The notes under the pieces: model-generated | Told to the model about the DNA's origin: nothing | The model's input: only the letters and a program-made list of their open reading frames with translations | The model's database searches: none | Position numbers and translations under genes: made by a program | Assembly: GCF_000577615.1 (NCBI RefSeq) | Contig: NZ_CBXX010000011.1 | Coordinates: 62,001-126,000, forward strand | Source of the DNA: Herbaspirillum sp. RV1423 | Lineage (GTDB): Bacteria > Pseudomonadota > Gammaproteobacteria > Burkholderiales > Burkholderiaceae_D | Direction: 5' to 3' | Length of the DNA: 64,000 bases | In this document: one piece after another, positions 1 through 8,385 of the stretch | Position numbering within the stretch: the stretch's first letter is position 1 | How the letters are laid out: every line of letters starts with the position of its first letter

Positions 1-302
1 CGGCAGCAAGAAATAATTTCAGCGAATAAGTTAAACGGCAACAACACCCGGGCAGACATTATTCGTTATGATGATTATTCTGCCTGGTTTGCTTTACCGG
101 TACGTTGATACGTGGTAACGCTGCAAGATGCAATGCAAGCGATGCTTGTGCGATATACGTCATTCAGCAATGAGGCGCATGCTGTTTTCCCGTAGCGCCT
201 CGGAGCAATCGTTGTCTCCTCGGTATCTGATTTCCTCCTAAGATACCGTTCCGATGCCTCGGCGAGCCGGGGCATTTTTTTACCCCGCCATCTTTCTTCC
301 GC
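1..302. other. Intergenic/edge region with RNA-like structure, no convincing gene
   Basis: I see no credible protein gene here. The right half is structured: a 7-bp stem pairs 172-178 with 195-201 (GAGGCGC/GCGCCTC), an 8-bp stem pairs 221-228 with 241-248 (CGGTATCT/AGATACCG), and a terminator hairpin with a T tract follows. Together these look like the 3' part of a plus-strand small RNA, or the 3' UTR of a gene beginning left of the window. The identity is unknown. Confidence 0.35.
254..281 (+). terminator. Rho-independent terminator
   Basis: A 9-bp stem pairs ATGCCTCGG (254-262) with CCGGGGCAT (267-275), with one G-T wobble and a CGAG loop. It runs into a T tract (275-281) on the plus strand. 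It would end a plus-strand transcript entering from the left and converging on the minus-strand gene at 303. Confidence 0.7.
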
Positions 303-1109
303 TCAATTTACCTGTTGGTACTCGGCCCTGAGCTGGCGCAGCCCAGCCTTCATCATGCTGAACGCCAGTTCCACTTGCGACGGTTCTCCCTTGACGCCCA
401 GATCGATATGGCGGCGCGTCTTGTCGTCGCCAACGTGCGGCAAGCTAAATACCTTCACCTGTGAAAATTCAGCTTCGATGGATTCCATCAACGGCGTGAG
501 CGTCGATTCCGGCATCTCGAACACCAGCACGGACTTCTCCGCCCAGGCCAGGCGATGGAACAGGTGCGCATAATGCGTATCGAGCACCCATTCGAACATC
601 GGCCACGCCATCACCGGGAATCCCGGCGCGAAATAATGCGCGCCCTCGCCGCTGACGTTGGGCACGAAGAAGCCGGGAATCTTGTTGTAGGGATTCGGAA
701 TGATCGACGAACCGACCGGGAACTCGCCCATCTTCAGGCGATGCAGGTTTTCCGGCGCATCGTAGATCGGCGTGATACCCGATTCGCGCGCCGTGTCGGC
801 GATGCGTTCCTGGATTTTCACCTTGGCGTCGGGATGCAGCGCCAGCGGCACGCCCAATGCAGCAGCGGCGCATTGGCGCGTGTGGTCGTCCGGGGTGGCG
901 CCGATGCCGCCGGTACAGAAGACGATGTCTTCGCCGGCAAAAGTGCGCTTGAGGGTATTGGTGATGCGCGCCGGGTCGTCGCCCAGGTACTCCGCCCAGT
1001 TGAGTTGCAGACCGCGTGCGGTCAGTAGTTCAAGTACTTTGGGGAAATGCTTGTCGACGCGTTTGCCGGAGAGGATTTCGTCGCCGATGATGATGAGTCC
1101 GATAGCCAT
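303..1109 (-). CDS. CinA-like molybdopterin-binding domain protein
   Basis: This 268-residue protein consists of one MoCF_biosynth/MogA-like fold, as in the N-terminal domain of CinA. The start shows the typical GLIIIGDEILSG strand-loop (residues 4-15), and TGGIG-ATPDDHT lies at 66-77. There is no C-terminal nicotinamide-nucleotide amidase (pncC) domain, so it is the stand-alone version. The start is placed at the ATG giving MAIGLIIIG; the upstream in-frame ATG (1142) would add 11 unconserved residues. It is the last gene of the minus-strand run from 4.8 kb. In CinA this domain hydrolyses ADP-ribose-type pyrophosphates; applying that here is inference. Confidence 0.85.
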   Translation of the reverse strand: MAIGLIIIGDEILSGKRVDKHFPKVLELLTARGLQLNWAEYLGDDPARITNTLKRTFAGEDIVFCTGGIGATPDDHTRQCAAAALGVPLALHPDAKVKIQERIADTARESGITPIYDAPENLHRLKMGEFPVGSSIIPNPYNKIPGFFVPNVSGEGAHYFAPGFPVMAWPMFEWVLDTHYAHLFHRLAWAEKSVLVFEMPESTLTPLMESIEAEFSQVKVFSLPHVGDDKTRRHIDLGVKGEPSQVELAFSMMKAGLRQLRAEYQQVN

Positions 1110-1165
1110 AGGTATCCGTTCGTTCCTGCAGGTAGTAGCCACACATTATGCCCTGATCTGTAAAA

Positions 1166-1987
1166 TCAGGCAGGTGCTCCTGCAGTCGCGGAAGCCGACA
1201 CGCGCAGCTTGCTCAAGGCTTCCAGGCAATAGTATTGAAACCACAGTCCCGTGAACACAAACACCAGCACGTACAGCCAGATCGCGCCGGCAGCCAGCAG
1301 CGGGAAAAAAATCACCGACAGCGCCCCGCCCAGCCACAACAGCGTCGGCGCCGCTCCCATTGCACCGGCGACCGCGCCCACCAGCAGCAAAGGCCAGCGA
1401 TGCATATGCAAAATGGTGCGGCGTTCCTCCGCTGTGGCATAGTCGGCCAGCGTGTCGTAGGCCATCACGCGATACGTCAGCCATCCCCACAGCACCGGAT
1501 GGATGACGAAGGCCAGCGGCGGAAAGATCGACACCGGCAACGTGACGATCCAGGCAAATACGAATACGGCGAAACACCACAGCGACGTCCACAGGCTGCC
1601 CCACCACGAACCGCCGTGGCGCCGCTCCAGTTGCGGATAGTGACGGCCGCCGACGTGCCGCGCAATCACCGGCACCGCCCACAGCCCGACGAACACCAAC
1701 GCAGTCAGTATCATCAGCGGCAGCAAGGCCCACATGGCTAGCAAAGGCACGATGACCGTCTTCAACGCGCCCATGTTGAACCAGTTGAGAATGGAGCCGG
1801 CGACGCCGAAACCGTTGTGGACGACGAAATAGTCCTGCAGCCAGTCGATCATCGGCTGCAATCCCCACCAGAGGGCGACACCCCAGATCGCAATGGAGAC
1901 GACAAAGGGGAGGATGGTCAGCAGCAGCATCCTGATATGCAACTGCGACAGCAGCGCCCGCCCGAACGAGGTCGTCAGGAGCCGCAT
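1166..1987 (-). CDS. EI24 domain membrane protein
   Basis: A 273-residue integral membrane protein with about five or six hydrophobic segments, beginning MRLLTTSFGRALLS. Its general layout matches the EI24/CysZ-like family in Proteobacteria, which contains the sulfate permease CysZ. Its ATG overlaps the stop codon of the upstream desaturase gene (TGATG at 1985-1989), so translation is probably coupled. An upstream in-frame ATG at 2038 would lie inside the previous gene and is less likely. Its substrate is unknown. Sitting directly behind envelope-type genes, a transport or lipid-related role in the inner membrane is possible. Confidence 0.75.
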   Translation of the reverse strand: MRLLTTSFGRALLSQLHIRMLLLTILPFVVSIAIWGVALWWGLQPMIDWLQDYFVVHNGFGVAGSILNWFNMGALKTVIVPLLAMWALLPLMILTALVFVGLWAVPVIARHVGGRHYPQLERRHGGSWWGSLWTSLWCFAVFVFAWIVTLPVSIFPPLAFVIHPVLWGWLTYRVMAYDTLADYATAEERRTILHMHRWPLLLVGAVAGAMGAAPTLLWLGGALSVIFFPLLAAGAIWLYVLVFVFTGLWFQYYCLEALSKLRVSASATAGAPA

Positions 1988-2982
1988 CAGCGCGCGGCCT
2001 TCCTTGAGAACTCGATGATGCGCTTGAGTCCCAGCCACTGCTGCGCCCAGAAGCCGCGCCCGTAGTTGCGCCCCTTGCCGGCCGGCGGCGGCAATTGATC
2101 GCGCACGCCGGTCATGGCGAAGCCGGTGCCGAAATGGGTAGTGCGGAACAGCACGTCCCAGATCGGGAACAGCACGGCAAAGTTATGCCCGCCCAGCGAA
2201 TTCCTGCCGCGGCTTTCATGGCCGATGCCGATGGCGTGGTGAAGGCGATGGAAGCGCGGCGAGACCAGCAGGTATTCGCCGATGCGGCCGAAATGGATGC
2301 GCACGTTGGCATGCTGCAGGCTTTGCAGCATGCGCGAAGCCGACACCAGCAGGATGTATTGCCCCGGCTGCACGCCGATCGCCAGCGCCACCAGGCCCAT
2401 GAGGACGTCGCGCACCAGATCGTCGAGCAGATGATTGCGGTCGTCGCTCCACAGGTTCATGTTTTCCTGGCTGTGATGCAGGCTATGCAAGGCCCACAGC
2501 CAGCGGAAGCCATGCTGGGCGCGGTGGTACCAATAGTCGCAAAAATCCAGCACGACCAGATAAAACAGGAAGCTGACCAGCGCCTGATCGGTCACGCCGG
2601 GCCAGACGTCATCGAGGTTGAAGGTGCCCCAGCCTTCCCAGTGCAAGAACTCGCTGAGGTAGGCCATCAGCGGATCGAGCAGGAAAAACACCAGGATCGA
2701 AAACGCGCCGAGACGATGCAGGGCGGTATAGATGAAATCGTTCCAGCGCGCGCGCTTGTCGGTGATCGGATGCACCGGGATCCATGATTCCAGGGGACGC
2801 AGGATGATGAACAGCACCGCCAGTTCGCACACGCCGACCAGGAACCATTCGGTGCCGGTGAACGCCTCTTCGACGAACTCGCCCAGGCCGAGGGCAAACA
2901 CCATCGGCTGGACCACGGTCTCGAACAACCACCCTTGGGCCGTCGCAAACAAATCGGAAAAAACCTGAATGATGTGCATCAT
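1987..2982 (-). CDS. Sterol desaturase / fatty acid hydroxylase superfamily protein
   Basis: This 331-residue membrane di-iron enzyme carries the histidine clusters of the fatty-acid hydroxylase superfamily: HRAQH (153-157), HSLHH (166-170) and HRLHH (245-249), the last preceded by a further His at 230. Hydrophobic stretches near 45-62, 92-112 and 134-152 precede the His boxes. The family uses O2 to hydroxylate or desaturate lipids or polar head groups; the substrate here cannot be read from sequence. The start is MMHIIQVF, and the second ATG three bases in (2979) is an equally good choice. The gene lies 9 bp behind the deacetylase stop and overlaps the EI24 gene. Confidence 0.88.
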   Translation of the reverse strand: MMHIIQVFSDLFATAQGWLFETVVQPMVFALGLGEFVEEAFTGTEWFLVGVCELAVLFIILRPLESWIPVHPITDKRARWNDFIYTALHRLGAFSILVFFLLDPLMAYLSEFLHWEGWGTFNLDDVWPGVTDQALVSFLFYLVVLDFCDYWYHRAQHGFRWLWALHSLHHSQENMNLWSDDRNHLLDDLVRDVLMGLVALAIGVQPGQYILLVSASRMLQSLQHANVRIHFGRIGEYLLVSPRFHRLHHAIGIGHESRGRNSLGGHNFAVLFPIWDVLFRTTHFGTGFAMTGVRDQLPPPAGKGRNYGRGFWAQQWLGLKRIIEFSRKAAR

Positions 2983-2991
2983 GATGAATAC

Positions 2992-3816
2992 TTATTTGAT
3001 GACCGCAGTCTGCTGCTTGCTCAGGGCGGCCTGGTAAGCCGGATGTTCACGCAAGGTGGCGAAACAGAATCCCTTTTGTTCCAATCCTGAAATCAGTGGC
3101 TCCAGCACCGTCGGCGCCCACGGATCCTTACGCGACCAGATGCCCAGATGCGCCATCACGATGTCGCCGTCCTTCAGTTTACGCAAGGATTGTTGCAACA
3201 GCATGGCATTGGGCCATTTGTCGCTCGGCAGTTCGTCGCCGGAAAAGCCGGCATCGGCCCATGCCACATGAGAATAACCGCAAGCGCGTCCTGCCGCCAG
3301 CAGTTGCGGCGTCAGCTTGCCGCCCGGGGCGCGCCACAGGTGGTCCAGCGTGGCGCCGGTCAATTCCTTGAAACGCCGGGCCACGCGCTGCAGCTCGTCG
3401 CAGTATTGCGCAGCGGTCCAGACTTCCTTTTTGCCGGCATGGGCGCCGAATTGCGGCTTGACCTCGATATGGCCATCGGGAAGATCGCGCTGCACATAGA
3501 CATGATCGAAAGTATGGGTGCCGAAGGCATGGCCTTCCGCCACTCGCGCCTTCCAGTAGGGCGCCCACGCCGGATCAAGCGTGTAGTCGCCGTTGATGGT
3601 CTTTTCGTTGGCGAGGAAGAAGGTCGCCTTGATGTGATGCCGGTTCAGCGTCTGCGCAATGAACTCGGCCTGCGACTGGCTGCCGGTATCGAAAGTCAGG
3701 TAGATCGTTCCCTTGCAGGCGCCGGCGTCGTCGGTGGCCGCCTGCGCCGGCCAGATCGCGACCGCCATGACGGTCAGGGCGGCGAGCTTGCGCAGGCGAG
3801 ACGGGGCGATCTGCAT
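2992..3816 (-). CDS. Exported polysaccharide deacetylase (NodB-fold) family protein
   Basis: A 274-residue protein with a Sec signal peptide (basic MQIAPSRLRK, hydrophobic core to about residue 26, AQA cleavage-like site). A NodB-homology domain follows. Motif 1 reads TFDTG at 41-45 rather than the usual TFDDG, so the first Asp (catalytic base) is kept while the Asp that normally binds metal is Thr. Motif 2, HTFDH (101-105), keeps both His ligands. The predicted role is removal of N- or O-acetyl groups from an extracytoplasmic glycan. The start is the ATG overlapping the upstream stop (TGATG at 3814-3818). The altered metal site makes full activity uncertain. Confidence 0.82.
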   Translation of the reverse strand: MQIAPSRLRKLAALTVMAVAIWPAQAATDDAGACKGTIYLTFDTGSQSQAEFIAQTLNRHHIKATFFLANEKTINGDYTLDPAWAPYWKARVAEGHAFGTHTFDHVYVQRDLPDGHIEVKPQFGAHAGKKEVWTAAQYCDELQRVARRFKELTGATLDHLWRAPGGKLTPQLLAAGRACGYSHVAWADAGFSGDELPSDKWPNAMLLQQSLRKLKDGDIVMAHLGIWSRKDPWAPTVLEPLISGLEQKGFCFATLREHPAYQAALSKQQTAVIK

Positions 3817-4793
3817 CAGAGGTCGGGAGCGCGATTGAAGAAGTAAATACCGTGCGGCGAGCGGCCGACCGGGATGACTTTCACGACTTTTTTGCTGGGC
3901 AAGTCGATGACTGCGACCTTCTTGATCCAGCGCAAGGTGACCCACATGGTCTTGCCGTCCTCAGTCACTTCCATGCAATCCGGACCGCCCGGCACGGCAA
4001 TGTGGCCGACGCTTTCCAGGGTCTGCAGGTCGATGACGTTGATAGTATTGGACACGCGGTTGGAGACGTAGACGTAACGCTTGTCGCCTTGTGCACGGAA
4101 ATTGTGCGCGCCTTCGCCGGTACGGATCGTCTTGACTGTCTTTTGCGCGCGCCAGTCGATGACCTGGACATAATCCTTGCCCATGATGCCGATCAGCAGG
4201 TATTTGTTGTCAGGCGTCATGAAAATACCGGCGGGCAATTTGCCGGTTGGCATGGTCCATTTGACCTGTTGCGTGGCGAGGTCGATGGCGCTGACTTCGT
4301 CGCTGCCTTGCTGGGTGACGAAGGCGGTGGTGCTGTCGGCGTCGAAAGCAATATGGCTGGGTGTTTTCGCCAGACGCACGCGCTTGGCGAGGTCGAGGTT
4401 ATGTCCATCGTAGCGATAAATGTCGACGCGATCCAGCCGCAGGCCATTGGCGACGAACCATTTCTGGTCCGGCGAAAAGCCGATTTGATAGGGATCGATA
4501 ATGCCGCGCAACTGGCGTTGCACTTGGCCGGTCTTGGGATCGAGAAAAATCAGTTGATTGCCGGTGGCGCTGGCAACGATGAGCGACTTGTTGTCGGGCG
4601 TCGCCATCAGGTGGTGCGGTTCCTTGCCTACGGAAAAAGTGTTGATTTCCTTATAAGTCGCCTGGTCGAGCAGGGAAACGGTCGCGTCTCCCGAATTAAG
4701 TACGACGACCACGTTCGCATATACCGGAGCATTGAGCAACACGCACAGCGCCAAAAGGATAAGCCGGGAAAACCGGGCAAGACTATGCAGCAT
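3816..4793 (-). CDS. Exported YVTN-type beta-propeller protein
   Basis: This 325-residue protein starts with a signal peptide (MLHSLARFSRLILLALCVLL, cleavage near VYA-N). Repeated blades follow of the type VVLNSGDATVSLLD, ..VVKVIPVGRSPHGIYF, typical of the 40-residue YVTN/lactonase-like propeller family. Such proteins are periplasmic scaffolds or binding proteins, and no catalytic residues are evident. It is the first gene of a five-gene minus-strand run. The start at 4793 gives the cleanest signal peptide; an ATG 13 codons upstream (4832) is possible. Its stop overlaps the start of the deacetylase gene. Confidence 0.82.
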   Translation of the reverse strand: MLHSLARFSRLILLALCVLLNAPVYANVVVVLNSGDATVSLLDQATYKEINTFSVGKEPHHLMATPDNKSLIVASATGNQLIFLDPKTGQVQRQLRGIIDPYQIGFSPDQKWFVANGLRLDRVDIYRYDGHNLDLAKRVRLAKTPSHIAFDADSTTAFVTQQGSDEVSAIDLATQQVKWTMPTGKLPAGIFMTPDNKYLLIGIMGKDYVQVIDWRAQKTVKTIRTGEGAHNFRAQGDKRYVYVSNRVSNTINVIDLQTLESVGHIAVPGGPDCMEVTEDGKTMWVTLRWIKKVAVIDLPSKKVVKVIPVGRSPHGIYFFNRAPDL

Positions 4794-5057
4794 GAAGAAC
4801 TTTACTTGAAAAATTGCGATCTTATCGTGCATAACATTTGTAAAAAGCACGCCCCAAGGGAACATAACGCCTCTACCGGCCATTCGGCTGACACGAGAGG
4901 TGTTGATCCGGTTGTTTTGGTTTACACTGCGACCACCCCCGTTCAGTAACGCAGCATGCTCATGCGCAAAACGTAGGGAAGACGGGCTTTCCAGAACCCT
5001 CCCGCTCCCGGACGCGCGGCTAAAAACGGCATAAACATACTCTTTGAAAGGAAAAAA

Positions 5058-5414
5058 ATGTCTACTATCGCTACCTCCTCTGGACTGCAGTACGAAGAAA
5101 TCCAGGTTGGCGCAGGCGACGAAGCCAAGGCAGGAAACCATGTCAGCGTGCATTACACCGGCTGGTTGCAAAATCCGGATGGCAGCGCCGGCAGCAAATT
5201 TGACTCCAGTAAAGACCGTAACGATCCGTTTGCGTTCCCTCTGGGTGCAGGCCATGTGATCAAAGGTTGGGACGAAGGCGTGCAAGGCATGAAGGTCGGC
5301 GGCATCCGCAAGCTGATCATCCCCGCTTCCCTCGGCTATGGCGCACGCGGCGCCGGCGGTGTGATTCCGCCCAACGCCACGCTGATCTTCGAGGTCGAAC
5401 TGCTGGCTGTCTGA
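5058..5414 (+). CDS. FKBP-type peptidyl-prolyl cis-trans isomerase
   Basis: A 118-residue single-domain FKBP without signal peptide. Hallmarks are VSVHYTGWL (29-37), KFDSS (47-51), PLGAGHVIKGWDEGV (61-75), and the C-terminal LGYGARGAGGVIPPNATL (92-109). It catalyses Xaa-Pro isomerisation in the cytoplasm. The length equals that of the common betaproteobacterial small FKBP. A GAAAGGA ribosome-binding site precedes the ATG. The acyl-CoA-binding protein gene follows 29 bp downstream on the same strand, so they are probably co-transcribed. Confidence 0.93.
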   Translation: MSTIATSSGLQYEEIQVGAGDEAKAGNHVSVHYTGWLQNPDGSAGSKFDSSKDRNDPFAFPLGAGHVIKGWDEGVQGMKVGGIRKLIIPASLGYGARGAGGVIPPNATLIFEVELLAV

Positions 5415-5443
5415 GCCAGTTTCAAGGCATCAAGGAGGAAACA

Positions 5444-5698
5444 ATGAGCCTGCAAGAACAATTTGAACAAACCTTGGCGGAATCCAAGAACCTCTCGGAA
5501 CGCCCGGACAATATGACCCTACTGAAGATGTACGGCCTGTATAAGCAAGGCAGCAGCGGCGACGTGCAAGGCGACCGTCCGGGCATGACCGATTTCGTCG
5601 GCCGCGCCAAATGGGACGCCTGGGAAGCCCTCAAAGGCTTGCCGCAGGAAGAAGCCCAGCAGCAGTACATCGACCTGATCGCCGAACTCAAGGGCTGA
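5444..5698 (+). CDS. Acyl-CoA-binding protein (ACBP)
   Basis: This 84-residue protein has the full ACBP signature, including LLKMYGLYKQGSSGD and GRAKWDAWEALKG, and the family's usual length. ACBP forms a four-helix bundle that binds long-chain acyl-CoA esters in the cytoplasm. It is universal in eukaryotes and patchy in bacteria. The start is fixed by a strong AAGGAGG site (5432-5438) before the ATG; a longer upstream reading would overlap the FKBP gene in another frame and is rejected. A strong hairpin terminator follows. Confidence 0.92.
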   Translation: MSLQEQFEQTLAESKNLSERPDNMTLLKMYGLYKQGSSGDVQGDRPGMTDFVGRAKWDAWEALKGLPQEEAQQQYIDLIAELKG

Positions 5699-5715
5699 TC
5701 CCGACGGCCGGAACA

Positions 5716-5800
5716 AATAAAAAAACCGCCATGTAAAAAAACCCAAAGGTTGGACTTTTGTCCAACTTTAAGGGGTCAGTTCAAAGGCGGTTTTTTTATT
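5716..5800. terminator. Bidirectional terminator with nested hairpin
   Basis: A perfect 15-bp inverted repeat pairs 5716-5730 (AATAAAAAAACCGCC) with 5786-5800 (GGCGGTTTTTTTATT). Between the arms is a second, perfect 7-bp hairpin with a TTTT loop (GTTGGAC 5749-5755 / GTCCAAC 5760-5766). The A and T runs serve both directions. It separates the plus-strand acyl-CoA-binding gene from the convergent dehydrogenase gene. Confidence 0.8.
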
Positions 5801-5820
5801 GCATGCAGAACAATTTTTTA

Positions 5821-6804
5821 TCACACTTTCGGTTGCACGTCGCGATTGAGCAGATTCGGCGGCGTCTGCCCCGACAAGGCCGCGATCAGATTGTCGGCTG
5901 CGCAGTTGGCCATGGCCAGCCGGGTCGGCGTCGAGGCGCTAGCGATATGCGGCGTCAGCACGACGTTCGACAGCGCCAGGAAACCGGGATTGAAAGCCGG
6001 TTCGTTTTCAAACACGTCGAGGCCGGCCGCAGCGATCTTCTTGTCGCGCAAGGCGTCGATCAACGCCGCGTCGTCGACAATACCGCCGCGCGCCAGATTG
6101 ATCAGCGTGGCTTGCGGCTTCATCAATGCCAGGTCGGCGGCCTTGATGGTGTGATGCGACTCCTTGGAATACGGCAGGACCAGGATCACGTGATCCGCTG
6201 TACGCAACAGTTCCTCCTTGCCGACATAATTGGCGTTATTGGCGCGCGCTTCCAGTTCCGGCGCGAGACGCGAACGGTTGTGATAGACCACGTTCATGTC
6301 GAAACCCATTGAGCGGCGCGCAATCGCCTGGCCGATGCGGCCCATGCCGATAACGCCCAGCGTCGAGCCATGCACGTCGGGACCGACGAAGCTGTCGTAA
6401 CTCCATTTTTTCCAGTGTCCTGCGCGGAGCCAGTGTTCCGATTCCGTGACGCGGCGCGCGGTGGCCATCAACAAGGCCCAGCCGAAATCGGCGGTGGTTT
6501 CGTTGAGTACGTCGGGCGTATTGGTCGCCTGCACCCCGGCCTTGGTCGCAGCGGCAATATCGATGTTGTTGTAGCCGACCGCCATGTTGCAAACCGCCTT
6601 CAATTGCGGATTGGCCGCGAATAATGCAGTCGTCACCGGCTCGCTGGGCGTGGAAAACAGACCCGCCTTGCCCTGCACTTTGACAATCAGTTCATCCGCG
6701 GAAAAGATGCGGTCTTCCTGATTCGACTCGACGTCGAAATGCTGCGCCAGGCGCTCCAGCACTTCGGGGAAAACGGCACGGGCAACGAATATCTTGGGTT
6801 TCAT
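5821..6804 (-). CDS. D-2-hydroxyacid dehydrogenase (glyoxylate/hydroxypyruvate reductase-like)
   Basis: A 327-residue NAD(P)-dependent dehydrogenase of the D-isomer family. The Rossmann motif is GVIGMGRIGQAIARR, followed by the catalytic Arg in NLARGGIVDD, Glu in LDVFENEP and His in TPHIAS. The family interconverts 2-keto acids such as glyoxylate or hydroxypyruvate with D-2-hydroxy acids. The similarity pattern fits 2-hydroxyacid dehydrogenases of the GRHPR/GhrB type, but the exact substrate is not decidable here. The start at MKPKIFVARAVFPE removes 26 unconserved codons. It lies 17 bp downstream of the antiporter gene, so probably one operon. Confidence 0.9.
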   Translation of the reverse strand: MKPKIFVARAVFPEVLERLAQHFDVESNQEDRIFSADELIVKVQGKAGLFSTPSEPVTTALFAANPQLKAVCNMAVGYNNIDIAAATKAGVQATNTPDVLNETTADFGWALLMATARRVTESEHWLRAGHWKKWSYDSFVGPDVHGSTLGVIGMGRIGQAIARRSMGFDMNVVYHNRSRLAPELEARANNANYVGKEELLRTADHVILVLPYSKESHHTIKAADLALMKPQATLINLARGGIVDDAALIDALRDKKIAAAGLDVFENEPAFNPGFLALSNVVLTPHIASASTPTRLAMANCAADNLIAALSGQTPPNLLNRDVQPKV

Positions 6805-6821
6805 GCATGTCTCTTTTATCG

Positions 6822-8243
6822 TTAAACAAAAAACAGAAAGGTCATCACGATGAACAGCGGCACCAGGATGGCCAGCGACCACGCCATATAGCCGAAGAAC
6901 GAAGGCATCTTGATGCCGCGCTCTTCGGCAATGGCCTTGACCATCATGTTGGGCGCATTGCCGATATAGCTGTTGGCGCCCATGAACACGGCGCCGGCGG
7001 AGATCGCCGCCAGAGTGGAACTGAGCGTCGTCATCAACGTATGCGCGTCGCCCGAAGCAGTATTGAAGAACACCAGATAAGTCGGTGCGTTGTCGAGGAA
7101 GGATGACAGCAATCCGGTAATCCAGAAATACATGGCGTTGACGGGCTGTCCGTCAGCGCCGGTGACGGCGCGCACTACCGCGCCGAACGCGCCAGTTTCG
7201 CCGGCGCGCAGCATGGCAATGACGGGAATGATCGTAACAAAAATGCCGGCGAACAGTTTCGCCACTTCGAGGATCGGCCCCCAGGAAAAATCGTTCCCTT
7301 CGCGTGCGATTTTCGGTGTACTCCACAAGGAAATCAGGATGACCGCAATCAAGGCGATATCGCGCAACAGATTCTGCAACTCAACCGGCGTACCCATGAC
7401 GGAGAATTCCACCCCAGGCTTCCAGAAGCCGCTCATCAGCACCAGCCCGATCACCACCAGCAACAGGAAGAAATTGAATTTCCCTTCGAAGCGGATGCCG
7501 GAATCAGGTGTGGGATCGGCAGCGGGAGGCAACTCCTCCTCTTTGTTTTGATAAAAATGGCGATCCAGAAAATAAAATATCACCAGCAATGAAACGCAGA
7601 TGAACAAGGTTTCCGGAAAGATGTTCTGCATGGTCCAGAAAAAATCCACGCCCTTGAGGAAACCCAGGAACAACGGCGGGTCACCCAGCGGCGTCAGCGA
7701 ACCGCCGGCATTGGCCACCAGGAAAATAAAGAACACCACGATATGCACCGCGTGCTTGCGGTTGTCGTTGGCGCGAATCAGCGGGCGTATCAGCAGCATC
7801 GATGCGCCGGTGGTGCCCATGATGCTGGCCAGCACCGTCCCCAGCGCCAACAGGCCGGTATTGAGTGCCGGCGTGCCGTGCAGATTGCCGCGCACGCAAA
7901 TGCCGCCGGCCACCACGAACAAGGCGGTCAGCAAGGCAATGAAAGGAATGTATTCCGCCAGCAAAGCATGCACCGTCCCGGCCACTGCGGCGTGAGCGCC
8001 GAACGCGACGGCAAACGGCAGCAAAAAAGCCGCCGCCCACGCGAGTGCAATCTTGCCGAAATGGTGGTGCCAGAAATGCGCGAACAGCAACGGCCCCAGC
8101 GCGATCGACAACAGCAGGCCGATGAATGGAATTCCCCACGATGCAGACAGGCTGCCTCCATCAAGATCGGCCGCCACGGCCGGAATGGGAAGCAGCAAAG
8201 CGAGGGCCAGGCAGGCCGAGATTGTGGAAAGTTTTGTGCGCAA
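6822..8243 (-). CDS. Sodium:proton antiporter of the citrate/NhaD-like ion transporter superfamily
   Basis: A 473-residue polytopic membrane protein with about 12 hydrophobic segments, preceded by a possible signal/TM segment (residues 8-25). The conserved NAGGSLTPLGDPPLFLGF and LSSFLDNAPTYLVFFN motifs mark the ion transporter superfamily, in which NhaD-type Na+/H+ antiporters carry such GDP and DNAPT loops. Its probable role is Na+ export and pH homeostasis at the inner membrane. The start codon appears to be TTG (8243), preceded by an ACAGGG ribosome-binding site; no closer ATG or GTG gives a full first segment. It is upstream of, and probably co-transcribed with, the dehydrogenase gene. 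Confidence 0.85.
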   Translation of the reverse strand: MRTKLSTISACLALALLLPIPAVAADLDGGSLSASWGIPFIGLLLSIALGPLLFAHFWHHHFGKIALAWAAAFLLPFAVAFGAHAAVAGTVHALLAEYIPFIALLTALFVVAGGICVRGNLHGTPALNTGLLALGTVLASIMGTTGASMLLIRPLIRANDNRKHAVHIVVFFIFLVANAGGSLTPLGDPPLFLGFLKGVDFFWTMQNIFPETLFICVSLLVIFYFLDRHFYQNKEEELPPAADPTPDSGIRFEGKFNFFLLLVVIGLVLMSGFWKPGVEFSVMGTPVELQNLLRDIALIAVILISLWSTPKIAREGNDFSWGPILEVAKLFAGIFVTIIPVIAMLRAGETGAFGAVVRAVTGADGQPVNAMYFWITGLLSSFLDNAPTYLVFFNTASGDAHTLMTTLSSTLAAISAGAVFMGANSYIGNAPNMMVKAIAEERGIKMPSFFGYMAWSLAILVPLFIVMTFLFFV

Positions 8244-8385
8244 TTTTGGCCCTGTAGAAACGAAAAAACCGGATCGGACGAGGGCACACTATAACAGCAA
8301 GGCCGTTGCCGATCACCAGGATCGGCTCGCTTTAAAATATTTCAACCCGAGCAATTTTATTGCGGATTCATGTACGGGAAAACGC

